A stretch of DNA of 64,000 bases from positions 554,425 to 618,424 of the forward strand of contig NZ_QYTV02000002.1 in the NCBI RefSeq assembly GCF_003605385.1. Reading direction: 5' to 3'. The position numbers and the translations under genes are program-made. Of the stretch, positions 26,362 through 34,861 are shown one piece after another. The stretch's first letter is position 1, and each line of letters begins with the position of its first letter. This stretch comes from Siminovitchia acidinfaciens (GTDB lineage: Bacteria; Bacillota; Bacilli; Bacillales; Bacillaceae_C). The notes under the pieces were generated by a model. That model did not search any database. It had not been told where the DNA came from and saw only the letters and a program-made list of their open reading frames with translations.

Positions 26362-27834
26362 TTATAAACCAAACCAGTTAGCACCCTCTTCACTAAGATC
26401 TACCCATACATTTTTTGTTACAGTATACATATCTAACGCTTCAATCCCCAAGTCGCGGCCAAATCCACTTTGTTTTACGCCGCCAAATGGAGTGTTACTA
26501 TCTAACCCGCCATACGAGTTTACATGAACGGTCCCGGCCTGCAAGCCTCGCACCATTCGGAGCGCGCGTTTTATGTCACTTGTCCAGACACCTGAAGATA
26601 ACCCGTAAATAGAATTATTTGCTTTCTCCAACACATCTTCCTCGTCTTTAAAACGAATTACCGAAGCGACAGGCCCAAATATTTCTTCCCTTGCGATTGT
26701 CATTTCATTGGTCACATTCTCAAAGATGGTTGGCGTATAGAAAAATCCGCTTCCGGCATCCTCGTGGCGTTTTCCACCTGTTAAAATACTTGCTCCTTCA
26801 TCAAGGCCTACAGCAACATAATGTTCCACCCGCTTTAATTGCTCTTCTGAAACTTGAGGACCCATTTGTGTAGACGAATCAAGCGGGTTCCCTACGCGAA
26901 TCGACTCACTTTTCCTTAAAAATAAGTCCATGAATTTATCATAAGCTGATTCTTGGACAAATAACCTTGAGCCAGCCGCACAAACTTGTCCTTGTCCCAT
27001 ATAAATACCTGATAGGGCACCGTTTACCGCTGCTTCTATATTTGCATCTTCGAAAATAATGTTGGGTGACTTACCGCCAAGTTCAAGTGAAACAGGTTTT
27101 AGGTTCTTACTGGCAGACTGCATGACAAGCTGTCCTGTAACAGTTGAGCCTGTAAAGGCAACTTTGTCAACGCCCGGGTGGTTGCTCAGTGCATTCCCGG
27201 CTGTACTTCCATGACCGGGTACTACATTTATGACACCGTCCGGAATTCCAACCTCCTGGAAGACTTTGATCAATTCCAAAGTGCTGATAGGTGTCAATTC
27301 TGCGGGTTTTATGACAATTGTATTTCCTGCTGCCAGCGCCGGGGCAAGCTTCCACATAGTGATCATGATTGGATAATTCCAAGGAATAATCGCTCCTACT
27401 ACCCCGATCGGCTCCTTTAGCGTAAAGTTGAAGCGATTATTTGGGGAGGCTAGAGTTGCTCCCTGTACTTTATTTGCAAGTCCTGCATAAAACTCCAAAA
27501 CATTAATGGATGCAGGCAAAGCAACCAGTTTCGTTTCATTAATCGGCAACCCATTATCTTTAGATTCAATTTCTGCAAGAAATTCAAGCTTATCATTTAT
27601 TTTTTGTGCCGCTTTATATAATAATTTGCCGCGGTCAGTTGGGGACATTTTTGCCCATTCTCCAGATTCAAAGGCTTTTCGAGCAGAATGAACAGCCAGG
27701 TCGACATCCTCTTCTCCTGCTTCGGCAACCGTTGCATTAAGTTCGCCTGTTGCTGGATTAAAAGATTGAAACGTTTGTCCAGACACAGAGTCTACCCATT
27801 TCCCCCCAATAAATAATTTATATTCCTTTTCCAT
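26362..27834 (-). CDS. NAD(P)+-dependent aldehyde dehydrogenase
   Basis: A 490-residue ALDH-superfamily enzyme. The cofactor region PWNYPIMITMWKLAPALAAGNT, the active-site glutamate in LELGGKSPNI and the catalytic cysteine in GQVCAAGSRLFVQ are all intact. It resembles betaine-aldehyde and gamma-aminobutyraldehyde dehydrogenases. It starts at the ATG at 27834 after AAAGGGG, is divergent from the SARP-type regulator, and lies 52 bases before the aminotransferase, so the two form an operon that would convert amine to acid. Confidence 0.93.
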   Translation of the reverse strand: MEKEYKLFIGGKWVDSVSGQTFQSFNPATGELNATVAEAGEEDVDLAVHSARKAFESGEWAKMSPTDRGKLLYKAAQKINDKLEFLAEIESKDNGLPINETKLVALPASINVLEFYAGLANKVQGATLASPNNRFNFTLKEPIGVVGAIIPWNYPIMITMWKLAPALAAGNTIVIKPAELTPISTLELIKVFQEVGIPDGVINVVPGHGSTAGNALSNHPGVDKVAFTGSTVTGQLVMQSASKNLKPVSLELGGKSPNIIFEDANIEAAVNGALSGIYMGQGQVCAAGSRLFVQESAYDKFMDLFLRKSESIRVGNPLDSSTQMGPQVSEEQLKRVEHYVAVGLDEGASILTGGKRHEDAGSGFFYTPTIFENVTNEMTIAREEIFGPVASVIRFKDEEDVLEKANNSIYGLSSGVWTSDIKRALRMVRGLQAGTVHVNSYGGLDSNTPFGGVKQSGFGRDLGIEALDMYTVTKNVWVDLSEEGANWFGL

Positions 27835-27889
27835 GCTGCTGTAACCCCTTTCATTATGAAATTGTCGTGTTGCAAATTTTACTAGGATG

Positions 27890-27945
27890 TTGTAAGTTGA
27901 ATAGTAAATTAGGTACCTTACAAAATTCTTACAACATTCTTACAA
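27890..27945. promoter_or_regulatory. CTTACAA heptad array, candidate SARP operator
   Basis: Three exact CTTACAA heptads at 27917, 27928 and 27939 are spaced exactly 11 bases apart. An inverted copy, TTGTAAG, is at 27890-27896, facing the aldehyde dehydrogenase gene. SARP/OmpR-type regulators bind direct heptad repeats with helical-turn spacing. The array lies in the divergent gap directly upstream of the SARP-type regulator gene. Confidence 0.65.
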
Positions 27946-28004
27946 AGTGAGAAAGGTTCCCTTTCATCTCAATTTTTTATCAAAAAACTGGAGGTGTGAC
28001 ATAG

Positions 28005-30872
28005 GTGGCAATAATCCAGTCGAAATTAAGGATTCCGAATTTTTCACCTTGCTTGAAAAGAGACCGCTTATATTCTTATTTTGAGCAACAGGACAATTCC
28101 ACCATAATTGCGGTGACCGGTGAAAGCGGTTACGGAAAAACCGCTTTAGTTGCTGACTACATTCGTGAATATGACATACCTGTGGTTTGGTACCACTTGG
28201 AAAAAAGTGATAGTTATGCCCATATTTTTCTTTCATATTTAAGATTTGGCCTCATGCAGCAGTCAGATTTGGCGAGTTCCGCTAATCTCACTATAAAACC
28301 GAATGATGTAGAGAAGGCTCTTGAAGATATCATTTTGCGCTTGTCCAGCAGAACTGAGCCGCTATTCATCGTTTTGGATGATTACCACTGTATCGATGGG
28401 AGCCCTGACTTAAAAAATATTATAGAAAAATTGTTTACTCACTCTTCTCCGCTCGTTACATTTATTATTTTAAGCCGGGTTAAACCAGCTTTAGCAACGA
28501 CTTTAAGGATACGCAGAACATATAAGGAAATAACTTCGGCTAAATTGGCGTTTACCCGAAACGAAACAGAGTTGTTTTTTAATACCCTCTATCAATTAAA
28601 CCTTGAGACCCAGGAACTCGATCTAATATTCAGAATTACCGAAGGTTGGGTGACAAGTTATCAATTGATCTATGGAATTATTAATAAAATGAACAGGCAA
28701 GAGCGCTCGCTTTTTTGGTCAAAGTTTCCGAATGTCTCCGATATTTTTGATATTCTTTCAACAGAAATACTTGAATTGCAAGATGAAAAAACAAAAGAAT
28801 TTTTATATAAAACAAGCTTGCTAGCTGAACTTGACCCTGCCGTGATAGAAAGATATTTAAACATGGATAATGCCGACTCACTTTTGAAGAATCTCTTGAA
28901 GAATCATTTGTTTATATTTCAAGACGAGCAGGGCATCTTTCGCTATAACCGGCTCTTTCGTCAATTCCTATATCAGAAATACGAAGAAGAGGTAGGTGCA
29001 GCTGCCATAACAAAAGAGCACCTTAAAATAGCATCTATTTATGAAGATCTATATCAATTCGTCCATGCATTTGCACACACAACTATAGGAAAAGATTATC
29101 CAAGGGCTGCCAAGTTAATGGTCTACATCCGAGATCGTTATAATCCAATCGAGACCATGTTTTTTTTAGATGGCTGGCTGGAAGAGATTTCACCAGGACA
29201 ATCTCTTGCGAACAATACTTTGTTTTTAATCCGCTGTATACCTCTGTCAACGTTAAATGAGCTAGTAACTCATTTCGAACAAAATATTAAGGTCTTAAAG
29301 GAAAAAAATAATCAATTGTGGCTTAGTTACCTTCAACATAGGCTTGCCTATATTTATTTCATGCGCGGAGAAATTTTCAAGTCTAAAAACCTCTTTACCG
29401 AATCCCTAAAAGGGTCAAGGCTCTTTCATGATTATCCAATGACTGCATTAAGCTTGATATTAATAGCTGAACTTGAGGGCTACCTTGGAAACCAGGAAGA
29501 AGCTCTGCAAAATGTTCGTCAGGCATTATTTATTTCAGAGAAATACGGATTAAAGCATACACAACTTCAAGCCCTAGACACACTTTCTACTATTTATATA
29601 AATGTAGACAAATTAGATAGAGCCTCAATATGCATTCAACAGGCATTGGAAATTTCATCCACCTACGATCATTCCTCTTTGGTCTTTGTTTATACTAACT
29701 TAGGAAAATTATCTCGGAAAAAAGGAAATTTAAAGGAAGCAATAGAGTGGGGAGAAAAAGCAGTAAAGTTCGCTGAGAAGTATAAAACTGATTTTGATAT
29801 TGGCTGGTCGCACTTACATTTGGGAGAGAGTTATATTGAACAAGGCAGGTTAGAGTTAGCAGAAAGGCATCTATCAAAAGCATTTACTTCATTTTCATTA
29901 TTCTCATATTACCGCCATATGGTGCTTCTCGCACAAATAAAACTTTACGAATCGCAGGAAGATATGGAACAACTAGAAAAGAAGAAGAAAGAGTTACTCG
30001 AATTCTGTACTTTCAACAATTTCCATTGGGTACTAAACCAACATAAGGACAGTATTGAGGAAAAACCAGGGGTAAAAATGAGAGTACAAACAGTTGTAAG
30101 AGAAAAAGCGAAGAAAACATTATCCATTCAAACATTGGGAGACTTTCGAATTGTTAATAATAATCAACCGGTTACAATTAAAAGAAATTCAAGTATCCGT
30201 TTGCTGCAGTATTTAATAACTAAGCGCAATAAACAAATAAATAAAGAGGTTTTACTCGAAGAAGTCTTTCCTGAAGGAAATGCAGAGTCGATTAATAATC
30301 AGTTGTATGTATCTCTGTCCATTTTACGCAAAGCTTTAGAACCGGACTTAAAGTCTGGAAACCAGTCAAAATATATAGTCCGTTCCGAAAATCATTTTAT
30401 TTTCAACTCAAACTGCATAGATTTGGATGTAGATAAGTATATGATTTTAACAGCAAGTTTAGATAATAATCACTCGCCAAGTCGGCTTAAATCACTCCTT
30501 GAGGCTGAGAAATGCTATAAAGGAGATTTTTTTCAGGCCTATCCATATGAAGCTTTTTTAGATATGGATCGTATGCAGCTACAATCTCTGTACATTAGAC
30601 TATTAAAAATATTAGCAAACCATTACTATAATGAAAAATCATATTCAACAAGCTTTGATTACTTTGATAAAATTTTATACAAAGATCCATTTCAAGAGAA
30701 TATTTATTTCGATTACATCGAACTATTATTAAGGCAGAATCTTATTTCTCAAGCGAATGATGTTGCCGACAAAATGGTCCATTATATAGAAAAAGAGATG
30801 GGAATAAACGTACAGAACAAACTGTATGAAATCTTTTCTAAATATCAGAACTCCCTTTCCTTGACCAAGTAA
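28005..30872 (+). CDS. Large SARP-type transcriptional regulator (STAND ATPase-TPR-wHTH-BTAD)
   Basis: A 955-residue regulator. The N-terminal ATPase has Walker A GESGYGKTA (39-47) and Walker B LFIVLDDYH (120-128), as in MalT-like STAND proteins. TPR-like helices fill about residues 380-680. Near residue 705 begins an OmpR-like winged helix (SIQTLGDFRIVNNNQPVTIK), followed by a BTAD domain to the end. MalT itself has a LuxR-type HTH; here the DNA-binding part is SARP-like and C-terminal. It starts with GTG at 28005 after GGAGGTG. It lies divergent from the aldehyde dehydrogenase and probably activates the amine-degradation genes when a ligand binds the TPR part. Confidence 0.85.
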   Translation: MAIIQSKLRIPNFSPCLKRDRLYSYFEQQDNSTIIAVTGESGYGKTALVADYIREYDIPVVWYHLEKSDSYAHIFLSYLRFGLMQQSDLASSANLTIKPNDVEKALEDIILRLSSRTEPLFIVLDDYHCIDGSPDLKNIIEKLFTHSSPLVTFIILSRVKPALATTLRIRRTYKEITSAKLAFTRNETELFFNTLYQLNLETQELDLIFRITEGWVTSYQLIYGIINKMNRQERSLFWSKFPNVSDIFDILSTEILELQDEKTKEFLYKTSLLAELDPAVIERYLNMDNADSLLKNLLKNHLFIFQDEQGIFRYNRLFRQFLYQKYEEEVGAAAITKEHLKIASIYEDLYQFVHAFAHTTIGKDYPRAAKLMVYIRDRYNPIETMFFLDGWLEEISPGQSLANNTLFLIRCIPLSTLNELVTHFEQNIKVLKEKNNQLWLSYLQHRLAYIYFMRGEIFKSKNLFTESLKGSRLFHDYPMTALSLILIAELEGYLGNQEEALQNVRQALFISEKYGLKHTQLQALDTLSTIYINVDKLDRASICIQQALEISSTYDHSSLVFVYTNLGKLSRKKGNLKEAIEWGEKAVKFAEKYKTDFDIGWSHLHLGESYIEQGRLELAERHLSKAFTSFSLFSYYRHMVLLAQIKLYESQEDMEQLEKKKKELLEFCTFNNFHWVLNQHKDSIEEKPGVKMRVQTVVREKAKKTLSIQTLGDFRIVNNNQPVTIKRNSSIRLLQYLITKRNKQINKEVLLEEVFPEGNAESINNQLYVSLSILRKALEPDLKSGNQSKYIVRSENHFIFNSNCIDLDVDKYMILTASLDNNHSPSRLKSLLEAEKCYKGDFFQAYPYEAFLDMDRMQLQSLYIRLLKILANHYYNEKSYSTSFDYFDKILYKDPFQENIYFDYIELLLRQNLISQANDVADKMVHYIEKEMGINVQNKLYEIFSKYQNSLSLTK

Positions 30873-30937
30873 ACAAATTACCGGAAATGTTGTGGGAAGT
30901 ACTATATTTTTAAGTAATTAAAAAGTGATAAACAAAG

Positions 30938-30969
30938 AAGATCCTGCTTTATTATACAGGATCTTTTTA
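30938..30969. terminator. Bidirectional terminator
   Basis: AAGATCCTG / CAGGATCTT with a ten-base loop and TTTTT after it on the plus strand; A-rich sequence before it gives a T-run on the minus strand too. It separates the regulator gene from the convergent BMC operon. Confidence 0.8.
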
Positions 30970-30997
30970 TGATTTCTCTAAATAGCAGGAACATTAA

Positions 30998-32344
30998 TCA
31001 TCCCGTAACCTTCATAATCGAAGGAACCCTCTTCAACAGCCGCTTGATCGACTTGTTGGATTCATGAAGTACGAGATCCTTATCAACGGTTTTGACTGTC
31101 CCGTTCTCCATGACAATCTTTCCGTTAATGATCGTTGATTCTACATCGGCTCTTGTTGCGGAGTAGACGATCCTTGAAATTGGATCGACCTCGGCAGAAG
31201 GGAATGTATGGAATTTGTACAGGTCAAGAATAGCGATGTCCGCCTTCTTTCCGACTTCAATGCTGCCGATTTGATTTTCCAAGCCGACAGCTCTTGCCCC
31301 TCCAATGGTAGCCATTCGGAATATGGTTTTGGAGTCCATGATTGTTGGTCCGTGAATTGGCTTTTGAATGAGCGATGCCATTCTCATTTCATTGAACATA
31401 TCTAGATTATTATTGCATGGTGCACCATCTGCCCCCAGGCTGACGTGTGCCTGCAAATCAAGCATGTCTGGTACATCGGCGATTCCCGAGGCGAGCTTCA
31501 TGTTGGAGCTTGGACAATGACTCATTTTGATGCCCCGCTCTTTGATGATTCGCTTTTCCTCATCATCCAGCCAGACGCAGTGTGCCAATATCAGGTTTTC
31601 GTTTGCCAGGCCGATATGATCCAGGTAAACGATGTTTCTCATTCCTCTCTGCTGTTCTACAATTTCGATTTCTTTTCTGTTTTCGGAAGCATGTGTATGG
31701 ACTTTCACCTTATAGTGGTTGGACAGATCCCGGACCTGTACCAAAAGTTCTTCCGTACAAGAGACAACGAATCTAGGGCAAAAAGCGTATTGAATCCGGT
31801 CATTGTCATATCCGTTCCATTTTTCCAGCAGGTCAACGCTTTGTTGGATAGACTTGGCTGTATCCTCCCTCAAAAGGTCAGGAACATCATCTCCCATATC
31901 CATCATCACTTTTCCGGCCAGGCAGCGTATCCCGCTCTCGGCCATCGCCTGGAAGGCAGACTCTGTATGGTTGACGGTCTCCATATCCACAATGGTGGTT
32001 GTCCCGCTTTGGATCAATTCCCCCAAACCCAGCATAGCTGAATAATAGCTTGATTCTTCATCATGAGATGCTTCCAAGGGCCAAATTCTCTTTTGAAGCC
32101 AGTCCATTAGCTCCAAATCATCTGCTTGGCCACGGAACAATGTTTGGCAAAGATGAATATGCGTTTGGATAAATCCTGGAATAACCGTCTTATTTGTGGC
32201 ATCGATGACTCGATCAGCCTTATTCCCCAGATCTTTGCCTATACTTTTGATTTTATCATCCACGATTAGCAAATCACCTTGGACAATTTCCTCCTGGGCA
32301 TTCATCGTGATGATTTGCGCATTTTTTATCAGTATGCTGGGCAT
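30998..32344 (-). CDS. TrzA/AtzA/MtaD-type aminohydrolase
   Basis: A 448-residue amidohydrolase. It has QTHIHLCQTLFRGQADDLELMDWL (the H-x-H metal pair), HTHASENRKE, LAHCVWLDDEE, SHCPSSNMKLASGIADVPD and SLGADGAPCNNNLDMF, the pattern of deaminases acting on purine-like and triazine rings (guanine, 5'-deoxyadenosine/methylthioadenosine, atrazine family). It is the last gene of the BMC operon. Deamination of a purine- or pyrimidine-type ring is the likely reaction; the substrate is not decided. It starts at the ATG at 32344, preceded by AGAGGG. Confidence 0.85.
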   Translation of the reverse strand: MPSILIKNAQIITMNAQEEIVQGDLLIVDDKIKSIGKDLGNKADRVIDATNKTVIPGFIQTHIHLCQTLFRGQADDLELMDWLQKRIWPLEASHDEESSYYSAMLGLGELIQSGTTTIVDMETVNHTESAFQAMAESGIRCLAGKVMMDMGDDVPDLLREDTAKSIQQSVDLLEKWNGYDNDRIQYAFCPRFVVSCTEELLVQVRDLSNHYKVKVHTHASENRKEIEIVEQQRGMRNIVYLDHIGLANENLILAHCVWLDDEEKRIIKERGIKMSHCPSSNMKLASGIADVPDMLDLQAHVSLGADGAPCNNNLDMFNEMRMASLIQKPIHGPTIMDSKTIFRMATIGGARAVGLENQIGSIEVGKKADIAILDLYKFHTFPSAEVDPISRIVYSATRADVESTIINGKIVMENGTVKTVDKDLVLHESNKSIKRLLKRVPSIMKVTG

Positions 32345-32365
32345 TCCATTTTTCCCTCTCTTTCT

Positions 32366-33514
32366 TTACAAATTATATGAAGCCTTACTTTGCTCAATTG
32401 AATAAGTCACAGCCAATTCTTTATAAAATTCAATGGATCTGAGATAAGCTTGAATATTGACAAATTCATTGGGTTGATGGGCGAGACTCTCATCGCCTGG
32501 TCCATAAATCAGCGTCGGAACCTTACTGTCCGGATTTAATACGGCAGCATCCGTATAATAAGAGACTCCGAACAATGAATCCTGCTTTCTCAAGTCTAAT
32601 GCCAAACTGATCAGTTTATTCGATTTATCGGTTAATATCGCCGGACGGTCCAATTGCATGTTGACAGAAAAGTCTGGGGAACCTTCTGTTGAAAATAGTT
32701 CATTTAAATTGCTTTTAATTTCAGTGATTAATTGTTCGTGGGATTGAGGAGGGACGGTTCTGATGTCCAACGACATACTGCAGCGATCAGGAATGACATT
32801 CGTTTGGACTCCCCCATTTATTTTTGTAACAGCCAAACTGCTTTCGCCCAGCGGTTCAACGGATATTCTCCATTTTTTCTTTAAAAAATCCAGCCTTTCA
32901 ATTACCTTGTTCATCCATTCGATAGCATTGATGCCCATATCGGGCATGGAACCATGTGCCGTCTTTCCAAGTGTGACAATTTCTATCCATAAGGCTCCCT
33001 TATGTCCAACGACGACCTTCTCATTAGTCGGTTCGCCAATTACTAGGGCTTCAACATTTTCCATTGACTGTTCTTCCAAGTACTTTCTTGCACCGCAACT
33101 GTCCACTTCCTCACCTGCGGTTGCGAGAAAAACGATTTCCTTAGGAAGTTTTTTACCCTCCATAAACAAGGATTCCACCGAAAGATACATCGCGGCAAGG
33201 CCGCTTTTCATATCGGACGCCCCGCGTCCGTACAGTTTATCGCCCACTATTTCGCCGGAAAAAGGGGAATACGTCCACGGCTGCTCCCCTGGCAAGACCG
33301 TGTCCATATGTCCACAGAAAACTAGCTTCCCAGAGCCTTTGCCCTCCAACCTAATCTCAAAATTGCTCCGGCCTGGTTCAACTTCGGTAATTTGATAGGG
33401 GATGCCGGCTGACTCGCATCTATCAGCCAGCATTTTGGAGACTTTATCTTCATTCCCAGGAGGGTTGGAGCTGTCAATTTGGATCAGTTTCTGCAAAAAG
33501 CGGACAGCATCCAT
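32366..33514 (-). CDS. M20-family deacylase/peptidase (ArgE/DapE type)
   Basis: A 382-residue zinc hydrolase: VFCGHMDTVLPG (metal His and Asp), GRGASDMKSGLAAM and the catalytic glutamate pair in FLATAGEEVDSCGA are intact. C-terminal HQPNEFVNI is also typical. Members cleave N-acyl amino acids and related amides. The start codon directly follows the stop of the DUF1989 gene, so translation is likely coupled. In this operon it may release an amino acid from an acylated end product. Substrate unknown. Confidence 0.88.
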   Translation of the reverse strand: MDAVRFLQKLIQIDSSNPPGNEDKVSKMLADRCESAGIPYQITEVEPGRSNFEIRLEGKGSGKLVFCGHMDTVLPGEQPWTYSPFSGEIVGDKLYGRGASDMKSGLAAMYLSVESLFMEGKKLPKEIVFLATAGEEVDSCGARKYLEEQSMENVEALVIGEPTNEKVVVGHKGALWIEIVTLGKTAHGSMPDMGINAIEWMNKVIERLDFLKKKWRISVEPLGESSLAVTKINGGVQTNVIPDRCSMSLDIRTVPPQSHEQLITEIKSNLNELFSTEGSPDFSVNMQLDRPAILTDKSNKLISLALDLRKQDSLFGVSYYTDAAVLNPDSKVPTLIYGPGDESLAHQPNEFVNIQAYLRSIEFYKELAVTYSIEQSKASYNL

Positions 33515-34135
33515 TTATCTCGCCTCCACAATCTGCATTTTTAAAGAAGTCACTTTATAACCGTTCACCGGAGCCATGTCCTGCGAGCAGGTTGAACAGG
33601 CGATAACAACTTCTTCCAAAGCTTTCAGCCGGACGTAATCACCTGGTTTGGATAGGGGTTCATGAATCTCATAGTCGCCCTGGTCATCCAACACATTATT
33701 CATAAAAAAATTAATGGGATCCGGAACGGGCACGTTGCCTAAACCGAACACAGCCAAGGCTTTATTCAGATTATCATGGCAATTGGGATGGTCTTCCATA
33801 CCAAAGTCAATTTTATAACGATAGTAGTCACATGCAGGGAAAAAGAAATCATGTTTTCCGACAGTATCTTCAATAAATGTCATCAATGGACGGCGCCTGT
33901 TACTGTAAAGAGCATCCCCTGGCTTTAACCGGATACTGCTCAGCGACGCCCTCATATGAACAGGAGAAACGAACTCCTTTGGATCATTTTTATTGAAACA
34001 GACAAAATCGCCGACCTGTTTGCCATCCATATCAATGATGATCAGTTCTTCGCCTGGCTTCAGCAGAACACTTCGGCCCTCATATGGCGGTATGATTATC
34101 TCATCCCTGATTCGTTCCCTTGCTGAATTCACCAT
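33515..34135 (-). CDS. DUF1989 (urea carboxylase-associated) family protein
   Basis: A 206-residue protein. The characteristic C-terminal motif ACSTCSQDMAPVNGYKVT, plus FVCFNKNDPKEFVSPVHMRAS and a mid-protein HPNCHDNLNKAL, match the urea-carboxylase-associated family, whose relatives bind metal through Cys/His and occur in urea, carboxyguanidine and other nitrogen-compound degradation clusters. It stands between the cyclase and M20 genes in the BMC operon. Its biochemical role here is not known. The ATG at 34135 follows AAGAGGTG. Confidence 0.87.
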   Translation of the reverse strand: MVNSARERIRDEIIIPPYEGRSVLLKPGEELIIIDMDGKQVGDFVCFNKNDPKEFVSPVHMRASLSSIRLKPGDALYSNRRRPLMTFIEDTVGKHDFFFPACDYYRYKIDFGMEDHPNCHDNLNKALAVFGLGNVPVPDPINFFMNNVLDDQGDYEIHEPLSKPGDYVRLKALEEVVIACSTCSQDMAPVNGYKVTSLKMQIVEAR

Positions 34136-34161
34136 TATAAAACACCTCTTCTTCCGCTCGT

Positions 34162-34845
34162 TTAGTCGATAAATAAAGCGACAGCTCTTATAGGGGAACC
34201 TGTCCCTTCCCTAATCTTTAAAGGCAAGCCGAAATAGAGGAAACGCATTCCGGCAACCTGATCCAAATTGATCAGATTTTCCGTATTTGATATCCCATAC
34301 TCCCGGCATATCAAATGGCCTGAATAGCGCTCATCTTTTGGATTGTCAATGGACGGTGAGTCAATGCCGATGTTGACGACACCTCTTTCAGCAAGCCACT
34401 TGGCCCCCTCGTAATTAAGGCCAGTGTATCGTGTCAGCCATTCGTCCGTTCCGAATTTCCGGTTATAGTGGCCCGTATATAAAAGAACTATGTCCCCTTT
34501 TTCCAGTACCTGCTGCGATTTTTTCAAAGCCATCTCCAAGTCCCTTGGTGTGATATATCCATCCGGAGATACGTGTGACACATCCAGACAGACGGCTGGG
34601 CCGTAGTAGTATTCAAGCGGCATATCATTAATGTATTTGCCATTAGGATCAAATTCGTAAGTGGCGTCCGTATGTGTTCCTCCATGTTCGTTAATCAGGA
34701 TATTGTTGGTGGCAAATTCGAAGCCGATCTTCTTCAAGCTTTCTTCATGGGAAATGTTCTGCCATATGTGTGTCGGTTGATGCAATGGAAATACCGGCAT
34801 GCCTTGATAAATTTCCTGTGAAAGATCAACCAGTCTAATACCCAT
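34162..34845 (-). CDS. Cyclase-family metal hydrolase, divergent motif
   Basis: A 227-residue protein of the kynurenine-formamidase/cyclase fold. The metal motif is HGGTHTDATYEF (near residues 54-65), where the proline of the usual HxGTHxDxP is replaced by threonine. GYITPRDLEMALKK and GVVNIGIDSPSIDNPKDE follow the family. The fold hydrolyses amide or formamide bonds, and one family member may open a ring in this operon. It sits 16 bases downstream of the adenine-deaminase-like gene. It is a paralogue of the hydrolase at 11073-11696. Confidence 0.85.
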   Translation of the reverse strand: MGIRLVDLSQEIYQGMPVFPLHQPTHIWQNISHEESLKKIGFEFATNNILINEHGGTHTDATYEFDPNGKYINDMPLEYYYGPAVCLDVSHVSPDGYITPRDLEMALKKSQQVLEKGDIVLLYTGHYNRKFGTDEWLTRYTGLNYEGAKWLAERGVVNIGIDSPSIDNPKDERYSGHLICREYGISNTENLINLDQVAGMRFLYFGLPLKIREGTGSPIRAVALFID

Positions 34846-34861
34846 TTAAGTTGCCTCCCTC

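Noticed and set aside
27917-27945. Short direct repeats considered as a CRISPR array
   Set aside because: Seven-base units with four-base gaps are far too short; they fit an operator.
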